Counted from the first letter of the stretch, positions 45,716 to 56,935 are shown. The stretch is 64,000 nucleotides of DNA from Flabesymbios commensalis (GCA_964017125.1 OZ024908.1:86724618-86788617); one strand, 5' to 3'. Made by a program: numbers and translations. Notes: a model not told the origin generated them from the sequence alone.

Positions 45716-47019
45716 ACTAACAATCTTATGTCAGTCCGTAAAAGTGATCTTGGCCACAAAAAACTGATCTTGTCCACCGTAGAAGTGATCACATTCACTT
45801 TGCAAGTCATCTCACCCGATACAAAAGTGATATTGGCCACTAATAATCTTATGTCAGTCCCTAAAAAAATGATCTAGCTCACTACAAAAGTGATCTTGAC
45901 CACTTAAGAAGCCATCACAGACACTTTAAAAATCATCCCATCCACCACAAAGCTGATCTTGGTCACAAACAAACTGATCTTGTCCACTAAAGAAGTTATC
46001 ACAGCAACTTTGTAGTGGTTGAGATAACTTTTTAAGTGGCTGTGATCATTTCTTCAGTGGCCAACATCACTTTGTAGTGGCTTAGATAATTTTGTCAGTG
46101 GCTGAAAACAGTTTGTTACTGACCAAGATCACCTTTGCAATGGCTGAGATAACCTTTAAAGTGGCTGTGATCACTTCTTCAGTGGTGGCCAAGATCACTT
46201 TTGTAGTGGCTGTGAAAACTTTTAAGAGTCGCTGTGATCACTTCTTCAGTGACTAAGATCCTTTTTTGTGGCCAAGATCACGTAAGATTGTTAGTGGTCA
46301 AGATCACTTTTGTAGTGGCTGAGATAACTTTTACTGTGACTGAGATCACTTCTTCAGTGTCCAAGATCACTTTTGTAGTGGCTGAGATCACTTTTAAAGT
46401 CATTATGAGCACTTCGTCAGTGACCAAAATCATTTTTATAGTGGCAGAGATAACTTTCAAAGTTATTGTAACCACTTCTGCAGTGGCCAAGATCACTTTT
46501 GTAGTCGTTTAGATATTTTTAAAAGTGGCTGTTATCACTTCTTCAGTGGCCCAGATCACTTTGTAGTGGCTTAGATAACCTTTAAATTGGCTGACACCAG
46601 TTTGTAAGTGGCCAAGATTACCTTTGTAGTGGCTGAGATAACTTCTAAAGTGGCTGTGATCACATCTTCACTCGCCAAGATAACTTTTGCATTGCCGAGA
46701 TAACTTTTCAAGTTGCTGTGATCACTTCATCAGTGGCCAAGATCACATTTGTAGTGGATGAAAAAACTGTTAAAGTCGCTGTATTTACTTCTTCAGTGGC
46801 CAAGATAGCTTTTGTAGTGGTTGAGGTAACTTTTAAGGTGGCTGTTATCACTTCTGCAGTGGCCAAGATCACTTTTGTAGTGGCTGAGATAACGTTTAAA
46901 GTTGCTATGATCACTTCTTCAGTGGCTAAAATAACTTTTGTAGTGGCTGAGATAACTTTAAAAATGGCTGTGATCACTTCTTCAGTCGTCAAGATAACTT
47001 TTGAAAAATGGCTCCAGAG
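45716..47019. repeat. 21-bp/63-bp higher-order minisatellite at foldback centre
   Basis: Triplets of 21-bp units: GTGGCCAAGATCACTTTTGT(A), GTGGCTGAGATAACTTTTAA(A), GTGGCTGTGATCACTTCTTC(A). From 45716 to about 46005 the units are in the opposite orientation, so the array itself turns over and forms the loop side of the foldback. Long open frames on both strands here (46234-46512, 46718-47026, 46708-47115) are repeat translations, since 21 is divisible by three and the units lack stops. Confidence 0.9.
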
Positions 47020-48671
47020 AATGTAAAAGTAATAACAAACATTTATACCATATAAAGTTAACATGAGCGAGAAGTCTTGCTGGTATTGACCAAGAAAACG
47101 TTGGAAATTGTTCAAATGGAGGGATAAAATACAAAGTTAGCGCTTAATTGTTGTACATTTCGTATTTAACATAAATAAAAATATTATGTATCCACGTTAA
47201 AGCCCTTGATAGTTACTTTTACCTGATATTAAAGATGTTTGTACATTTTTTTAAATTTGGGTAACCAGTACTCATTGGGCAAAAAATGTGAAACACTGTC
47301 AAATTCCCCGGGGGGGGGGGGGGGAGAAGAAAAGTGCCCAAATTTTACATTCAACCCAAAAAAGTGTGTAATATGTTCAAATAGCTTATCATTTTTTATT
47401 CCAAATGGGTTTATTTTAAGTCTACAATAATTCTAGAACATGTTTGTATCAAAACTAAATATTTATTATACACAAAAACCAGTCGAGAGAAAAGTATTTT
47501 GACTATGTACCGAAAAAGTATGAAAAATAGGTAAAATTAAGTGTTAAATTACCAACTTCAAGCTCTCTCGTGCATTTGTAGAAAATTAGACACAACATAT
47601 TTACATCCGTGGCCTGTGCCAGTAGCTATTGATATCAAATATATTGATAGAGCTCAAAATTTGACTACTCATTGGGCAAAACTGTGAGATACATACAATT
47701 TTCCTGAGCCCATAGAAAAGCTCGCAAATTTTACGTGTAAACAAAAAAGCATGTAATATGTTTACATAACTCACTATTTTTTATTCAAATGGGTTTATTT
47801 TAAGTCAACAATAGTTCTAGAACATGTTTGAATCAAAACTAAATATTTATTATACACAAAAATTAGTTGAGAAAAAAATATTGTGACTATTTACTGAAAA
47901 AGTATGAAAAAAGATCAAAATAAGGGTTAAAATACTAACTTAAAGCTTTCTTGTGCATTCGTCAATGATCAGACACAAAATATTTTACATCCATGTGACG
48001 GCCTGTGCCAGTAGCTTTCTATTGATATCAAATATATTGATATAGCTTGAAATTTGACTACTCAGTGGGCAAAAATGTGAGATATGGTCAATTTTCCCGA
48101 GCCTGAAGAAAAGCGAGCTAATTTTACGTCTAATGAAAAAAAGCGAGTAATATGTTCACATAACTCATTATTTTTATTCCAAATGGGTTAATTTTAGGTC
48201 AACAATAGTTCTAGAACATGTTTGAATCAAAACTAAACATTTATACTATACAAAAATCGGCTGAGAGAAAAGTATTTTGTCTATTTAGTGAAAAAGTATG
48301 AAAAATGAGTAAAATTACGTGTTAAAATACCAAATTAAAGCTATATTGTGTATTTCTCATTGATCAGACACAAATTTTTTTACATCCATGTGAAAGCCTG
48401 TGTCATATGTGAGGATAATAAATAATTAAAAAATTATTTGAATAGAAAATTACCACAATTTTAGCAAACAATCACTTCATACGCAATATTTCAAATTGCG
48501 GTTTGCGATTTTGACGGTACTAGTGTTTAAAGGGTTTTTACGGTACTTTTGGACAGGATGATTTTTGTAAGACGCGCAGATTCGGATTCCTGAGAAAATT
48601 TCACTATAGGTGGAAGTCTTGGATCGTATGGACCTTTCAACACAAATAAAACCCCCCTAGCTCTGGGACTA
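47020..48671 (-). repeat. Right arm of foldback element
   Basis: Reverse complement of the left arm without the 160-bp MITE. It differs from the left arm by scattered substitutions and a 15-base G run at 47307-47324. The arms are less alike than the two duplication copies, so the element's arms diverged before this insertion. Confidence 0.88.
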
Positions 48672-50344
48672 TACGTTTGTGACGTCATGTCGCTATGGCA
48701 ATGACGTCATTTGATGAACCAAATTGGCCAGACAAACTACGAAATAGGGGTCATGTTTAAGTCACTGCTCAGTATTAATATGATGCGGTGTCGATTCTTA
48801 ATGTGTCAGCACATACTACGCACGCCTGGTAATAATTGTATATATTCATTATGTCGTAAATTCATATGTAATGATCTAAATAGCAGTGGTGTAAACAGAA
48901 GTGGGTTCTATTTTAATATGGCATCCAAAATTCCCAGGGGGTACGGTCGACGTCATGCCCCCATGAACAACTTGATCAGGTTGTTTTGCCAGTTAAAGTT
49001 ATTATACAGTCGCGGGCACGAGATTTCACCTGTGTAGAATGTCATCTATACAATTTGAAGGCGGCGGTAATATTTATTAGTAAAAGTAAATCACATTAGA
49101 AATAGTTCATGTATTTGAATCTACAAGAAATAATAACCGGCGTGTTTCTCTTCTGTGAAACATGCATTTAATAATGATATTAAATATTCATCTGTTTATT
49201 CAGCTCATACGAAAATTTTATGTTATCATATCATTAAAAATAATAAAATTGAGTAAGATTTTCCTAGCACTCACTGCACGATGATAATTGACTTTATTTT
49301 ATCATTCTTTATGTCAGAATTTGTACGTAGGTATAATTTTAGAGGCCTATGTTCACATCCTGGTTGGACCATTTTACGGATATCTGGTTCAACATTAAAC
49401 CAACATTAAACCAGTATAGTTATGTTTGCTGGAAGAAAAAAAATAATAATAAGAAGAAGAAAAAATAGTGGGTTAATTTTTCTAGAGGTTGGCAGCCCTA
49501 CAGATATTTTTGGCTACCTCTACAGTTAAAACTAATAATTATGTCATTATACCTGAAGATGACGCAAAACTAGATGACCAGGCGTCATGCTTGAGAGGTT
49601 GGAATTCGTGTTTGGCCGTAACACCTGGTTCAGAAATACTTTTTATGTGATAAAATATACAGACAGATTTTATATTTTTTTTCATTTTTATGGAATTTTG
49701 AAAATGTTTCATTCCGTTGCAAATAAATTAAATATTGAAATTAAATAGTCATCTATTTGTCATATTTGTTGAGCTCATACAGAGCTCATTGTTTAAAGTC
49801 GATCCCCGCACTGAAAGAGTAAACTATTTATAATGACTGTAGACCCATAACATAGGTAGGCGAAGTTGAAATGTTTTCCATAACACGTCAACTGACATTA
49901 ATCAAATGTGCAGGTAGCTGTTAAAGACCAGAACGTTACACGTTACATATTTAGCCCATTTATACAGTTTGCGATAAGTCGCAGTGGATTAATGTTGGGG
50001 CAGCATCGCAAATGTGTTTTAATGTGAAATTATCGATCGTTAAGGTTTCACCACACAAATTCATTCGCGCAAAATTCCTTTTTTTAAATTTGTGGCTCTT
50101 TGCAGCAGCCTCGGTGGTACATATTACAGATATATCATTTTGCTACCAATTGGAATCGATTATGTGATGATTTGCTGTAGCAAAAACAGCAAAATAAGCA
50201 AAGATATGGTAGCAGGAAGTCTTTGCGCTACCAGTAACTAGGCTCTTCTCAAAACTGCACTCATTTTTTTTGCTAGGTCGCTCAGGGGAGAGTGGGCAAG
50301 AGGTTATCATGGCCCAAATAAAAAATACGTCAGTTTCACATGCC

Positions 50345-52150
50345 TTTTCTATTTATTTATTTATTTATTCAAACATATTTATACAGGGTAAAAACATTAT
50401 TAGCTTTTGGCTATTTTGCATATGTGCCCTGTTTTATGACGTATTTGCATAAAAAGTGAAAAACACATATTTAAACAATAATTATCATATTATGTACAAT
50501 AGTTACAATAACGAAAATAGAAGGTACATTAGACATTTTAGATCATAATCCGATGATATATGCCTTTTCATTAATTGAATAGGTTTACAAATGTATATAC
50601 ATGTACATTTATAGCAAAGTGAAAAGAAAAGAAAACACAAATGTCCCCACACTAAAACTCCAACAAAAACCTAAAAAAAATGGAGAAAGCGATAAGACAT
50701 GTACACTTATTGCAGCCCTAACTATGATTGAGTAATGGTTTGATTATTAGCCATATATAGTTTAAGGTTATATTGAAAGCAGAAAATTTCTTCTTATTTC
50801 TTATTTCTGAAGGTAGCTTATTCCAAAGTCTAGACCCACTTAAAGATGATTTATATAAAGAATTATTACACCTGGGCTGCTATAGAGTATTACTTGTTGC
50901 ATTACGTGTTGAAACAGTATGCTATTCAGAAACGGAGGAGAAAAGATCAGATAAGTAATAAGGAGCTAGATTATTTAGAGATTTATAAGTGAGACAACAT
51001 GATAAAAAACAATATCTTTCTTTAACATTCTGCCACCCTAGACCTCTCGCAATATCTATACCACGAATGTTCCAGTCAAAGTTTTGTGCAAGAAGTCGTG
51101 CTGCTCTATTTTGTAATTTTTGTATTTTACATAAATATTTTTGTGCAGCAGAGCCCCAGACAGTGATACAATAATCAATAATACTCTGAAATATACCGTA
51201 GTAAACACAATTAATATCATACGTTGGGAGAATTTGTTTCAATCTTCTTAAGATATAAAGTTGCGAAGACAATTTCTTACACAATCCATCTAAATGGTTA
51301 GACCAGGATAATTTACTATCTATTTCTACACCAAGATATTTAGCGAACTTAACAAAGGGTAACTTAACATCATTTATAAAAATATCTATGCTGTCTACTA
51401 TATTTTTGTTAGATATAATTAGTACATTACACTTGTTTATGTTTAAAGTTAACTTATTTTGTCCAAACCATTTAATAGCTTCATTTACAGCATTTTGAAG
51501 TAGTTGCTGTATTTTTGTTATAGATTTATCACTAACACCCATCATAGTATCATCAGCAAAAATATTACAGAAGGCATTAGATAGACATGAGGGAAAATCA
51601 TTAATAAAAATAGTAAAAAGCAGAGGACCAAGTATAGATCCCCGTGGAACACCTTTGTCAATGAGTTTTGTATTAGACATTTTACCATTTATGGTAACCA
51701 CTTGAGTTCGTTCATTGAGATAATTTGTAAACCATTATAATTCAGTGCCATTAAGGCCGTATTTGCTTAATTTTGTTAAAAGTAATTTGTGATCAATTTA
51801 GCAAGATCAAACATACAAATACCATTGATTTCATTTTCGTCAATATTGTCAAGCACATATTCAATCACATTATGCAAAGACGTCTGGGTTGAATGGAGTT
51901 TCATGAAAGCTGACTGGGAATGTGTAATGAAAGAGTGAGATTGTAAATATTCTCTCAATTGAGAGTCAACTATTTTTTCAAATAATTTTGGAATATGCCC
52001 AATTACAGAAATTGGTCGAAAATTGTTAGGGTCTTGTTTAGAGCCTTTGTTTTTGTAAACTGGAGTAACCCGAGCTTTCTTCCATTCATTTGGAATTTCT
52101 CCATTATAAAGTGACATATTAAATAAGATTGTTAGACTGCTACAGATAAT
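50345..52150 (-). mobile_element. CR1-type LINE, 3' part (reverse transcriptase and tail)
   Basis: Minus strand. 52117-51776 encodes early RT motifs (NEWKKARVTPVYKNKG, NNFRPISVIGHIPKLFEKIV); 51701-50922 encodes GVPRGSILGPLLFTIFIND, FADDTMMG (catalytic FADD in place of the common YADD), LTLNINKCNVL, YLGVEID and the thumb (LQNRAARLL). Stops occur near 51775-51735 and at 50930 (TAG after SVSE), after which the expected C-terminus continues (TRNATSN, SGSRLWNKLPSEIR). The 3' UTR ends in AATAAATAAATAAATA at about 50350-50365. It is interrupted at 52150 by the I-type LINE and resumes at 55022. Confidence 0.9.
52085..52150. repeat. 66-bp target site duplication, left copy
   Basis: Identical to 54956-55021 (begins TTCATTTGGAATTTCTCC, ends CTGCTACAGATAAT). 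It is CR1-type LINE coding sequence duplicated when the I-type LINE inserted. Sixty-six bases is long for a LINE duplication. Confidence 0.93.
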
Positions 52151-54955
52151 AAGTAAGTAAGTAAAATATTTGCTTTACTTCACTTTTCGGCCAGTATGGC
52201 CATTTAAGTGAAAATTCCAGGTATTACAATATCCCATATTGTATAGTTAAAGTAGTAAAGGAAAGACAAAGCCAATAAAAGCATGATCGTACTAAAATAT
52301 TCAGTTTAAAGTGTTTGATATGATAAGATGACGATGCTCCTGGCACCTATATGTAACGAGTCTGATGACATGCTGTAGCGCCTGCACTACAACACAGTTT
52401 AATGAGTATAAAAATATCAGTATAAATAATGTAAAATATGAAGTTATTATAAAATGAACGACTTATCAAGTCACTATATCTCCATGAAATTGGAGTGATT
52501 GTGTAAAAACTACAAGTCTAAGTCTAATAATTAAAACATAGAATATAGGTTACATTCCCGAAGGAACTGAATAATAAAACCAGCAGGGGTGTCCCTGAAT
52601 AGCTCAAATAAGGAATTAAATGCAAAATACTTCCTTCTGATGTGCGCATATTTCGCACAACTGAGAAGGACATGTCTTACAGTGAGACGAGTATTGCAGC
52701 ACATAGGTCGCAATTCTCCTCTCAATAAATAGCCGTTTGTGAAATAGGCATGGCCAATTCTGGCCCTGCATAAGACAACATCATCTCTTCGGCGTTCCAT
52801 TGGTGTAAAAGATCGCTTAATGATTGGTTGTACCTCGAACAATTTGCTGGTGACATTGATGTTCCATTCACCTTGCAAAATGTCATCAAGGTAGACCGAG
52901 ATGTTATACTTGAAATCAGTATATGGTATATAATAAAACTGTTTTGTCTTATCCAGGGCAGCCTTGGCCAAAACATCAGCCCGTTCATTACCCTGTATTC
53001 CAATATGGCTGGGTACCCAGCAAAAAATAATGTCCTTGTGCCCAGACAAGTAGTGACACATATGCAAAATATTGGAAACAACTGGGTTGTTGAGTTTTTG
53101 ACTCTTAAGAGCCTGCAATGAAGATAGCGAGTCTGTGATGATCATGAACTCCTCGTCATTACTATCCCATATGTATTCGATGGCAGCTTCAATAGCTAAC
53201 AGCTCTGCTGTGCAAATTGAAGCCTCATCGTTAATGCGGCAGCTAAATTCATGATCATCACAGACAAAGGACATAGCTGTCCTCTTGTCTTCCTTTGATC
53301 CGTCAGTATACACCTTCCGGTGCCTCGGAAATCTACAAAATAACTCAAGCAACATGCTCTGGAAGACAAGGGGACAGGTGTCTCCTTTCCTGAGATCTGA
53401 GAGGTTAAAAAGTATATTAGGCTGTTGGAGAAGCCAGGGTGGACATTCTGGTGGGCGCACAACGCTAATTGCGTCGAGCTCCACCTCCATGTCACCCAGA
53501 TGGGGTTGAAGCCTTATACCCAAAGTAGGTATAGTCCCTGGCTTGTTGTTAAACAGTCTCTTGTACTCTGGGTTGACAACACACGAGTATGCCGGGTTCT
53601 CAGGATTGGCTTTCATCTTCATATAGTATTGCAGGCTCAGCTTCAACCGGCGAGTCTCTAAAGAGGGCTCACCGGTCTCCACCTGAAGACTTTCGATTGG
53701 TGATGTTCGAAATGCCCCTGAGCATAATCTCAAACCTTGGTTCGCGATTGGATCAAGTACTGCTAAGTACGATCGTCTCGCTGAACCATAAACAATACAA
53801 CCATAATCCAGTTTGGATCTGATGTGAGACCGGTAAATCCTCAGTAAGGTTGTCCGGTCACCACCCCAATCCTTGCTGGATATAACTCGTAGTAATTGTA
53901 ATGCTTTCCTACACTTATCTTTCATATATTTCATGTGTGGAATAAAACTGAGCTTCTTGTCGAAAAACAGACCAAGAAATTTGACCTGCTCTTCAACAGG
54001 AAGCTGTTGTCCATATAGTTTGAGATCAGGCTCAGGCTGTAAGCCATTTTTTTTGCAAAAATGTACACATAAAGTTTTTGTGGGAGAAAATTTAAAGCCG
54101 TTCTCATCCGCACAAGTCACCAACTTATCGAGGCAACCTTGCAGGCGCCGCTCAATTATTGCCATATTGCTTGACTGGCAGTAAACAGCCAGATCATCAA
54201 CATATAATGATTTTTCAATATTGTCTGGTAAAGCATCAATTATACTGTTTATTTTAACGGTAAATAGAGTTGGTGAAAGGATACTACCTTGTGGGACACC
54301 CTCCTCCTGTGGATTTAGTGAAGAGTGGGTGTTGTCTAAGCGGACTTTAAATTTTCTCCCCTTTAAAAAATTGTCAATGCATAAGGGTAATCTACCCTTC
54401 AGGCGCATTTCATGGAGATCTTTCATGATACCACCCTTCCATGTGGTATCATAGGCCTTTTCTAAATCAAAAAATACTCCAACTGTATGTTGATTTTTAA
54501 CAAAACCTTGACGGATATAAGTCTCTAGTCTGACCAAATGGTCTGTGGTGCTCTTTCCTTTTTGAAAACCACATTGATATTTAGTTATTATGTTATTGTC
54601 TTGTAAAAACCATGTGAGACGATGATTGATCATGCGCTCCATGATTTTGCAAAGCAAACTTGTCAATGCTATTGGCCTATAATTATTAGGATCTGTTCGA
54701 TCTTTTCCAGGTTTAGGGATCGGGATCACTGTTGCTTCTCTCCATCCATCTGGGAAATCCTGAGATTGCCACAGATCATTCAAGAGTAGAAGCAACAGAT
54801 CAAGTGATACATCAGGCGAATGTTTCAGAAACTGGTAGTGAATTTCATCAGGGCCAGTTGCCGAATCAGTTGCCTGAGCGATAGATTTAATTAATTCTCG
54901 TTTAGAGAAATCAACATTGTACTTTTCGTCATTATCTGACTCAAAGTCCAATGTG
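52151..54955 (-). mobile_element. I-type (Nimb/ingi-like) LINE, 5'-truncated, intact RT-RNase H frame
   Basis: A 2,805-bp insertion on the minus strand inside the CR1-type LINE. It carries reverse transcriptase, RNase H and a terminal zinc knuckle in one open frame, followed by a ~380-bp 3' UTR ending in the hairpin TTCACTT...AAGTGAA, GTAAAGCAAATATT and TTAC repeats (52151-52162). The endonuclease region and any ORF1 are missing by 5' truncation. The uninterrupted frame and identical 66-bp duplications mark it as one of the youngest insertions. The 3'-UTR copies at 1, 2548 and 3452 belong to it. Confidence 0.92.
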
Positions 54956-54975
54956 TTCATTTGGAATTTCTCCAT
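52531..54975 (-). CDS. Reverse transcriptase-RNase H polyprotein of I-type LINE (814 codons, lacks N-terminus)
   Basis: Residues ~40-330 are reverse transcriptase: GPDEIHYQFLKHSP, IPIPKPGKDRTDPNNYRPIA, KAYDTTWKGG, EEGVPQGSILSPTLFTVKIN and the catalytic YVDDLAVY near residue 264, then KTLCVHFCKK and VKFLGLFFDKKLSF. Residues ~580-700 are RNase H with VYTDGSKED, AELLAIEAAIEYI, IITDSLSSLQALK and WVPSHIGIQGNERADVLAKA. A C-terminal knuckle (MCCNTRLTVRHVLLSC) follows. RNase H plus this order is typical of the I group (Nimb, ingi). The first Met and the next few residues come from the target duplication of the CR1-type LINE, not from the I element, so the annotated start is accidental; a full-length protein would carry an endonuclease upstream. 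Confidence 0.93.
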   Translation of the reverse strand: MEKFQMNTLDFESDNDEKYNVDFSKRELIKSIAQATDSATGPDEIHYQFLKHSPDVSLDLLLLLLNDLWQSQDFPDGWREATVIPIPKPGKDRTDPNNYRPIALTSLLCKIMERMINHRLTWFLQDNNIITKYQCGFQKGKSTTDHLVRLETYIRQGFVKNQHTVGVFFDLEKAYDTTWKGGIMKDLHEMRLKGRLPLCIDNFLKGRKFKVRLDNTHSSLNPQEEGVPQGSILSPTLFTVKINSIIDALPDNIEKSLYVDDLAVYCQSSNMAIIERRLQGCLDKLVTCADENGFKFSPTKTLCVHFCKKNGLQPEPDLKLYGQQLPVEEQVKFLGLFFDKKLSFIPHMKYMKDKCRKALQLLRVISSKDWGGDRTTLLRIYRSHIRSKLDYGCIVYGSARRSYLAVLDPIANQGLRLCSGAFRTSPIESLQVETGEPSLETRRLKLSLQYYMKMKANPENPAYSCVVNPEYKRLFNNKPGTIPTLGIRLQPHLGDMEVELDAISVVRPPECPPWLLQQPNILFNLSDLRKGDTCPLVFQSMLLELFCRFPRHRKVYTDGSKEDKRTAMSFVCDDHEFSCRINDEASICTAELLAIEAAIEYIWDSNDEEFMIITDSLSSLQALKSQKLNNPVVSNILHMCHYLSGHKDIIFCWVPSHIGIQGNERADVLAKAALDKTKQFYYIPYTDFKYNISVYLDDILQGEWNINVTSKLFEVQPIIKRSFTPMERRRDDVVLCRARIGHAYFTNGYLLRGELRPMCCNTRLTVRHVLLSCAKYAHIRRKYFAFNSLFELFRDTPAGFIIQFLRECNLYSMF

Positions 54976-55021
54976 TATAAAGTGACATATTAAATAAGAT
55001 TGTTAGACTGCTACAGATAAT
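54956..55021. repeat. 66-bp target site duplication, right copy
   Basis: Exact match to 52085-52150. It provides the ATG (54973-54975) that opens the chimeric 814-codon frame. Confidence 0.93.
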
Positions 55022-55930
55022 CTCACTGCTAAGTTTGAGAATACAAGAATCATAGCCTAGAATATCAACATTGGTTTCAGATGGCAATTTGTTTATAAAT
55101 GCTACATGTAGAACATCTTCTTCAAGAAGGCTTTTAAATTTAAAGTTATAAATACTCGAGTTATTTCTCCATATTAGTTCATCATTTTCACTAAATTTAC
55201 TACACAGTTTATTTCCAACGGACGCAAAGTGTTCATTCCACGCATCAGGCGACAGATCTGATGTTATGGAACTTTTTCTATTTTTTCCCAGGGATTGCTC
55301 TCCAAACGTCACAGGATTTATTGGCTGCGATTGTTTTCTTATAATAGGATCGTTGTGAGTTTCGAATTGTTGAGATGACCAAATTTCTCAGATTTTTATA
55401 TTCATTCATTTTGTCAGAAGAGCTAATGCGGCCATGCCATGCGGTGAGTATATCCACGTTTATATATAAAGGCTAAAATTTCGTTGGTCATCCATGGATT
55501 TGACCTATCTTTGACTCTAATTTCTTTAATTTTGCTAACCACTGTATTAAATGCATTTGACCAATCTCTCCAGGCATCAGATGTTGATTTAGCATCAATA
55601 ACACCACTATATAGTCCAATATCTATTAAATCGCGAATAAAATCATTTATATTTATTCCATTGTAATTTTTTTTGTGAATAAGTTTTGGAGGAGAAGCTT
55701 GGCGCCTAAATTTCAGAGTTGTAAATATAAAGTAATGATCACTAAGAGTATATTTCAGTATCCCGTGATCCAAGTGGTTGTGAGGCATCGTGGTATATAT
55801 ATGATCAATGACTGACTGAGATGATTGTGTAACACGAGTAGGTTCAACTATCAATTGTTTGCAACAAAGGAGTGTTTCTATAGAGTGAGCTTGATTTTCA
55901 CATAAATTTTCGTCGAAGATGTAGTTAAAG
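55022..55930 (-). mobile_element. CR1-type LINE, 5' part (endonuclease C-terminus and linker)
   Basis: The minus strand from ~55930 reads FNYIFDENLCENQAHSIETL, CCKQLIVEPTRVTQSSQS, IDHIYTT and LSDHYFIF: the DFN-region to SDH motif of an apurinic-type endonuclease. A linker follows (55423-55600, WMTNEILAFIYKRGYTHRMA) and, after stops near 55320-55420, DAWNEHFASVGNKLCSKF and the region leading to the RT. The copy is 5'-truncated inside the endonuclease near 55930. It continues at 52150 on the far side of the I-type LINE. Confidence 0.88.
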
Positions 55931-56345
55931 GAAGTACGTCGTCACGACTGCGCCGGTCACAATATTGCTATTTTACGGGCTCCGTAATTTACTAAGTAAA
56001 CACTGGGAGGGAAATCTGAAGTCACGTGACTATGACGACACCAAGCTTTGAATCCAGGAAAAAAAATGGCCGACATTGGAGGCAAAATAAACAGATTTCG
56101 AATTAAGCCATGTTTATCTGCAAGTTAGCGTAAAAGAAGAAGAAAAGTATATGTAAATAGGCGAGTATGTCGTCAGGTTTAGATCGGTACCGCTATAGAC
56201 CGCTGGAATGACACGAAAAAGACACTTGGACCTTGGTCAACTGACAGAGCGTCGCAGTGCATTTGAATGATGTTGTGATTTGGTTCAACGACGTCGACGA
56301 CGATAATCTGTCACATCATTCTTGACAGTATGCTACGATAGAAGG
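55931..56345 (+). promoter_or_regulatory. Possible promoter and first non-coding exon
   Basis: CpG-richer than its surroundings. It contains the palindromic E-box GTCACGTGAC at 56021-56030 and a YY1-like AAAAATGGCCGAC at 56062-56074. A good splice donor, GAAG|GTAAGTTAAC, lies at 56344. There is no long coding frame, so any transcript would start with a 5' UTR exon. A later segment at 60031-60162 has acceptor and donor sites that could be a second exon. The direction would be rightward, leaving the window. This is inference from motifs only. Confidence 0.3.
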
Positions 56346-56935
56346 TAAGTTAACGACAATGAATACAACTTTTGACTATTTTGTTTCGAAAGAATCTAGA
56401 TTCTACTTCTAGGTCTAACGGTAACAATAAACATGTCTTTATTTTCAACAAAATAGGCCTGAAAACGGGCTAAACTCAGACTGTGGCCGGGCGATAATAA
56501 AAGTTTCTGTCAGTGTCATTCATGCAGGGGACATCGGCGCTAGACCCTATTGTGAGAAATGGGCCTATTGAGTAACATTAGCCTAAGATCAGATCAGATC
56601 AATAGAAACTCTTTTCCCTGGAACTAGGCCTAGCCTTTTTTTTAATTTGCTCGAGGTCTCTGATTTTTTTTCATTTCTCCCCAACATCATTGAAAATTTT
56701 GTGAAATTTTGTTGCCTAATTATTGAAGTTGAACCCTCTCACATGTAGTAAAACGGCAAAATGACAGTTCTTATTTCACCATCACCATGGAACAAGTATT
56801 ACATAAGGCCTACATGATGCAAAATATTCTAACTTAGAAAATATACAACAAAATTCCAGGCTTTCAGATTTGAAAATTGCTGGCAAGTGAAAGAAAGCTC
56901 ACCTCAAAGTGGTGAGGCGTGATCACTCTTACCAT
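56346..56935. other. Stretch without recognised gene
   Basis: Ordinary AT-rich sequence, possibly intronic to the putative transcript starting near 56100. No exon is recognised. Confidence 0.35.

Larger units (their letters stand above)
43905..48671. mobile_element. 4,767-bp foldback element with 3-bp (TAC) target duplication
   Basis: Ends are TAGTCCCAGAGCTAGGGGGG and its complement. TAC lies at 43902-43904 and 48672-48674; the unfilled site CAAACGTACGTTTGTG at 41518-41533 has a single TAC. The left arm (43905-45715) and right arm (about 47020-48671) are inverted copies of each other for ~1.65 kb. Each arm holds three and a part ~390-bp tandem units. The centre is a 21-bp minisatellite. No transposase frame exists, so it must depend on a source elsewhere. 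A 3-bp duplication fits superfamilies such as PIF/Harbinger or CACTA, but the terminal bases match neither well; unassigned. Confidence 0.9.
43275..50438. repeat. Tandem segmental duplication, copy 2, interrupted by a foldback element
   Basis: 43275-43904 matches 40888-41525 and 48672-50438 matches 41523-43274. Relative to copy 1 it has ~36 extra bases near 48744-48780 and lacks a short piece near 49620. Order of events: CR1-type LINE insertion, duplication, then foldback insertion, because both copies carry the LINE end but only this one carries the foldback. Confidence 0.92.

Noticed and set aside
46234-47115. Open frames of 72-135 codons with VAEITFK-like repeats
   Set aside because: They arise from a 21-bp minisatellite; no start context or non-repeat coding part.
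41546-49037. Paralogous 99- and 108-codon frames at 41546-41845 and 48711-49037
   Set aside because: Shared because of the recent duplication, not selection; no domain, and the N-terminal parts differ by an indel.
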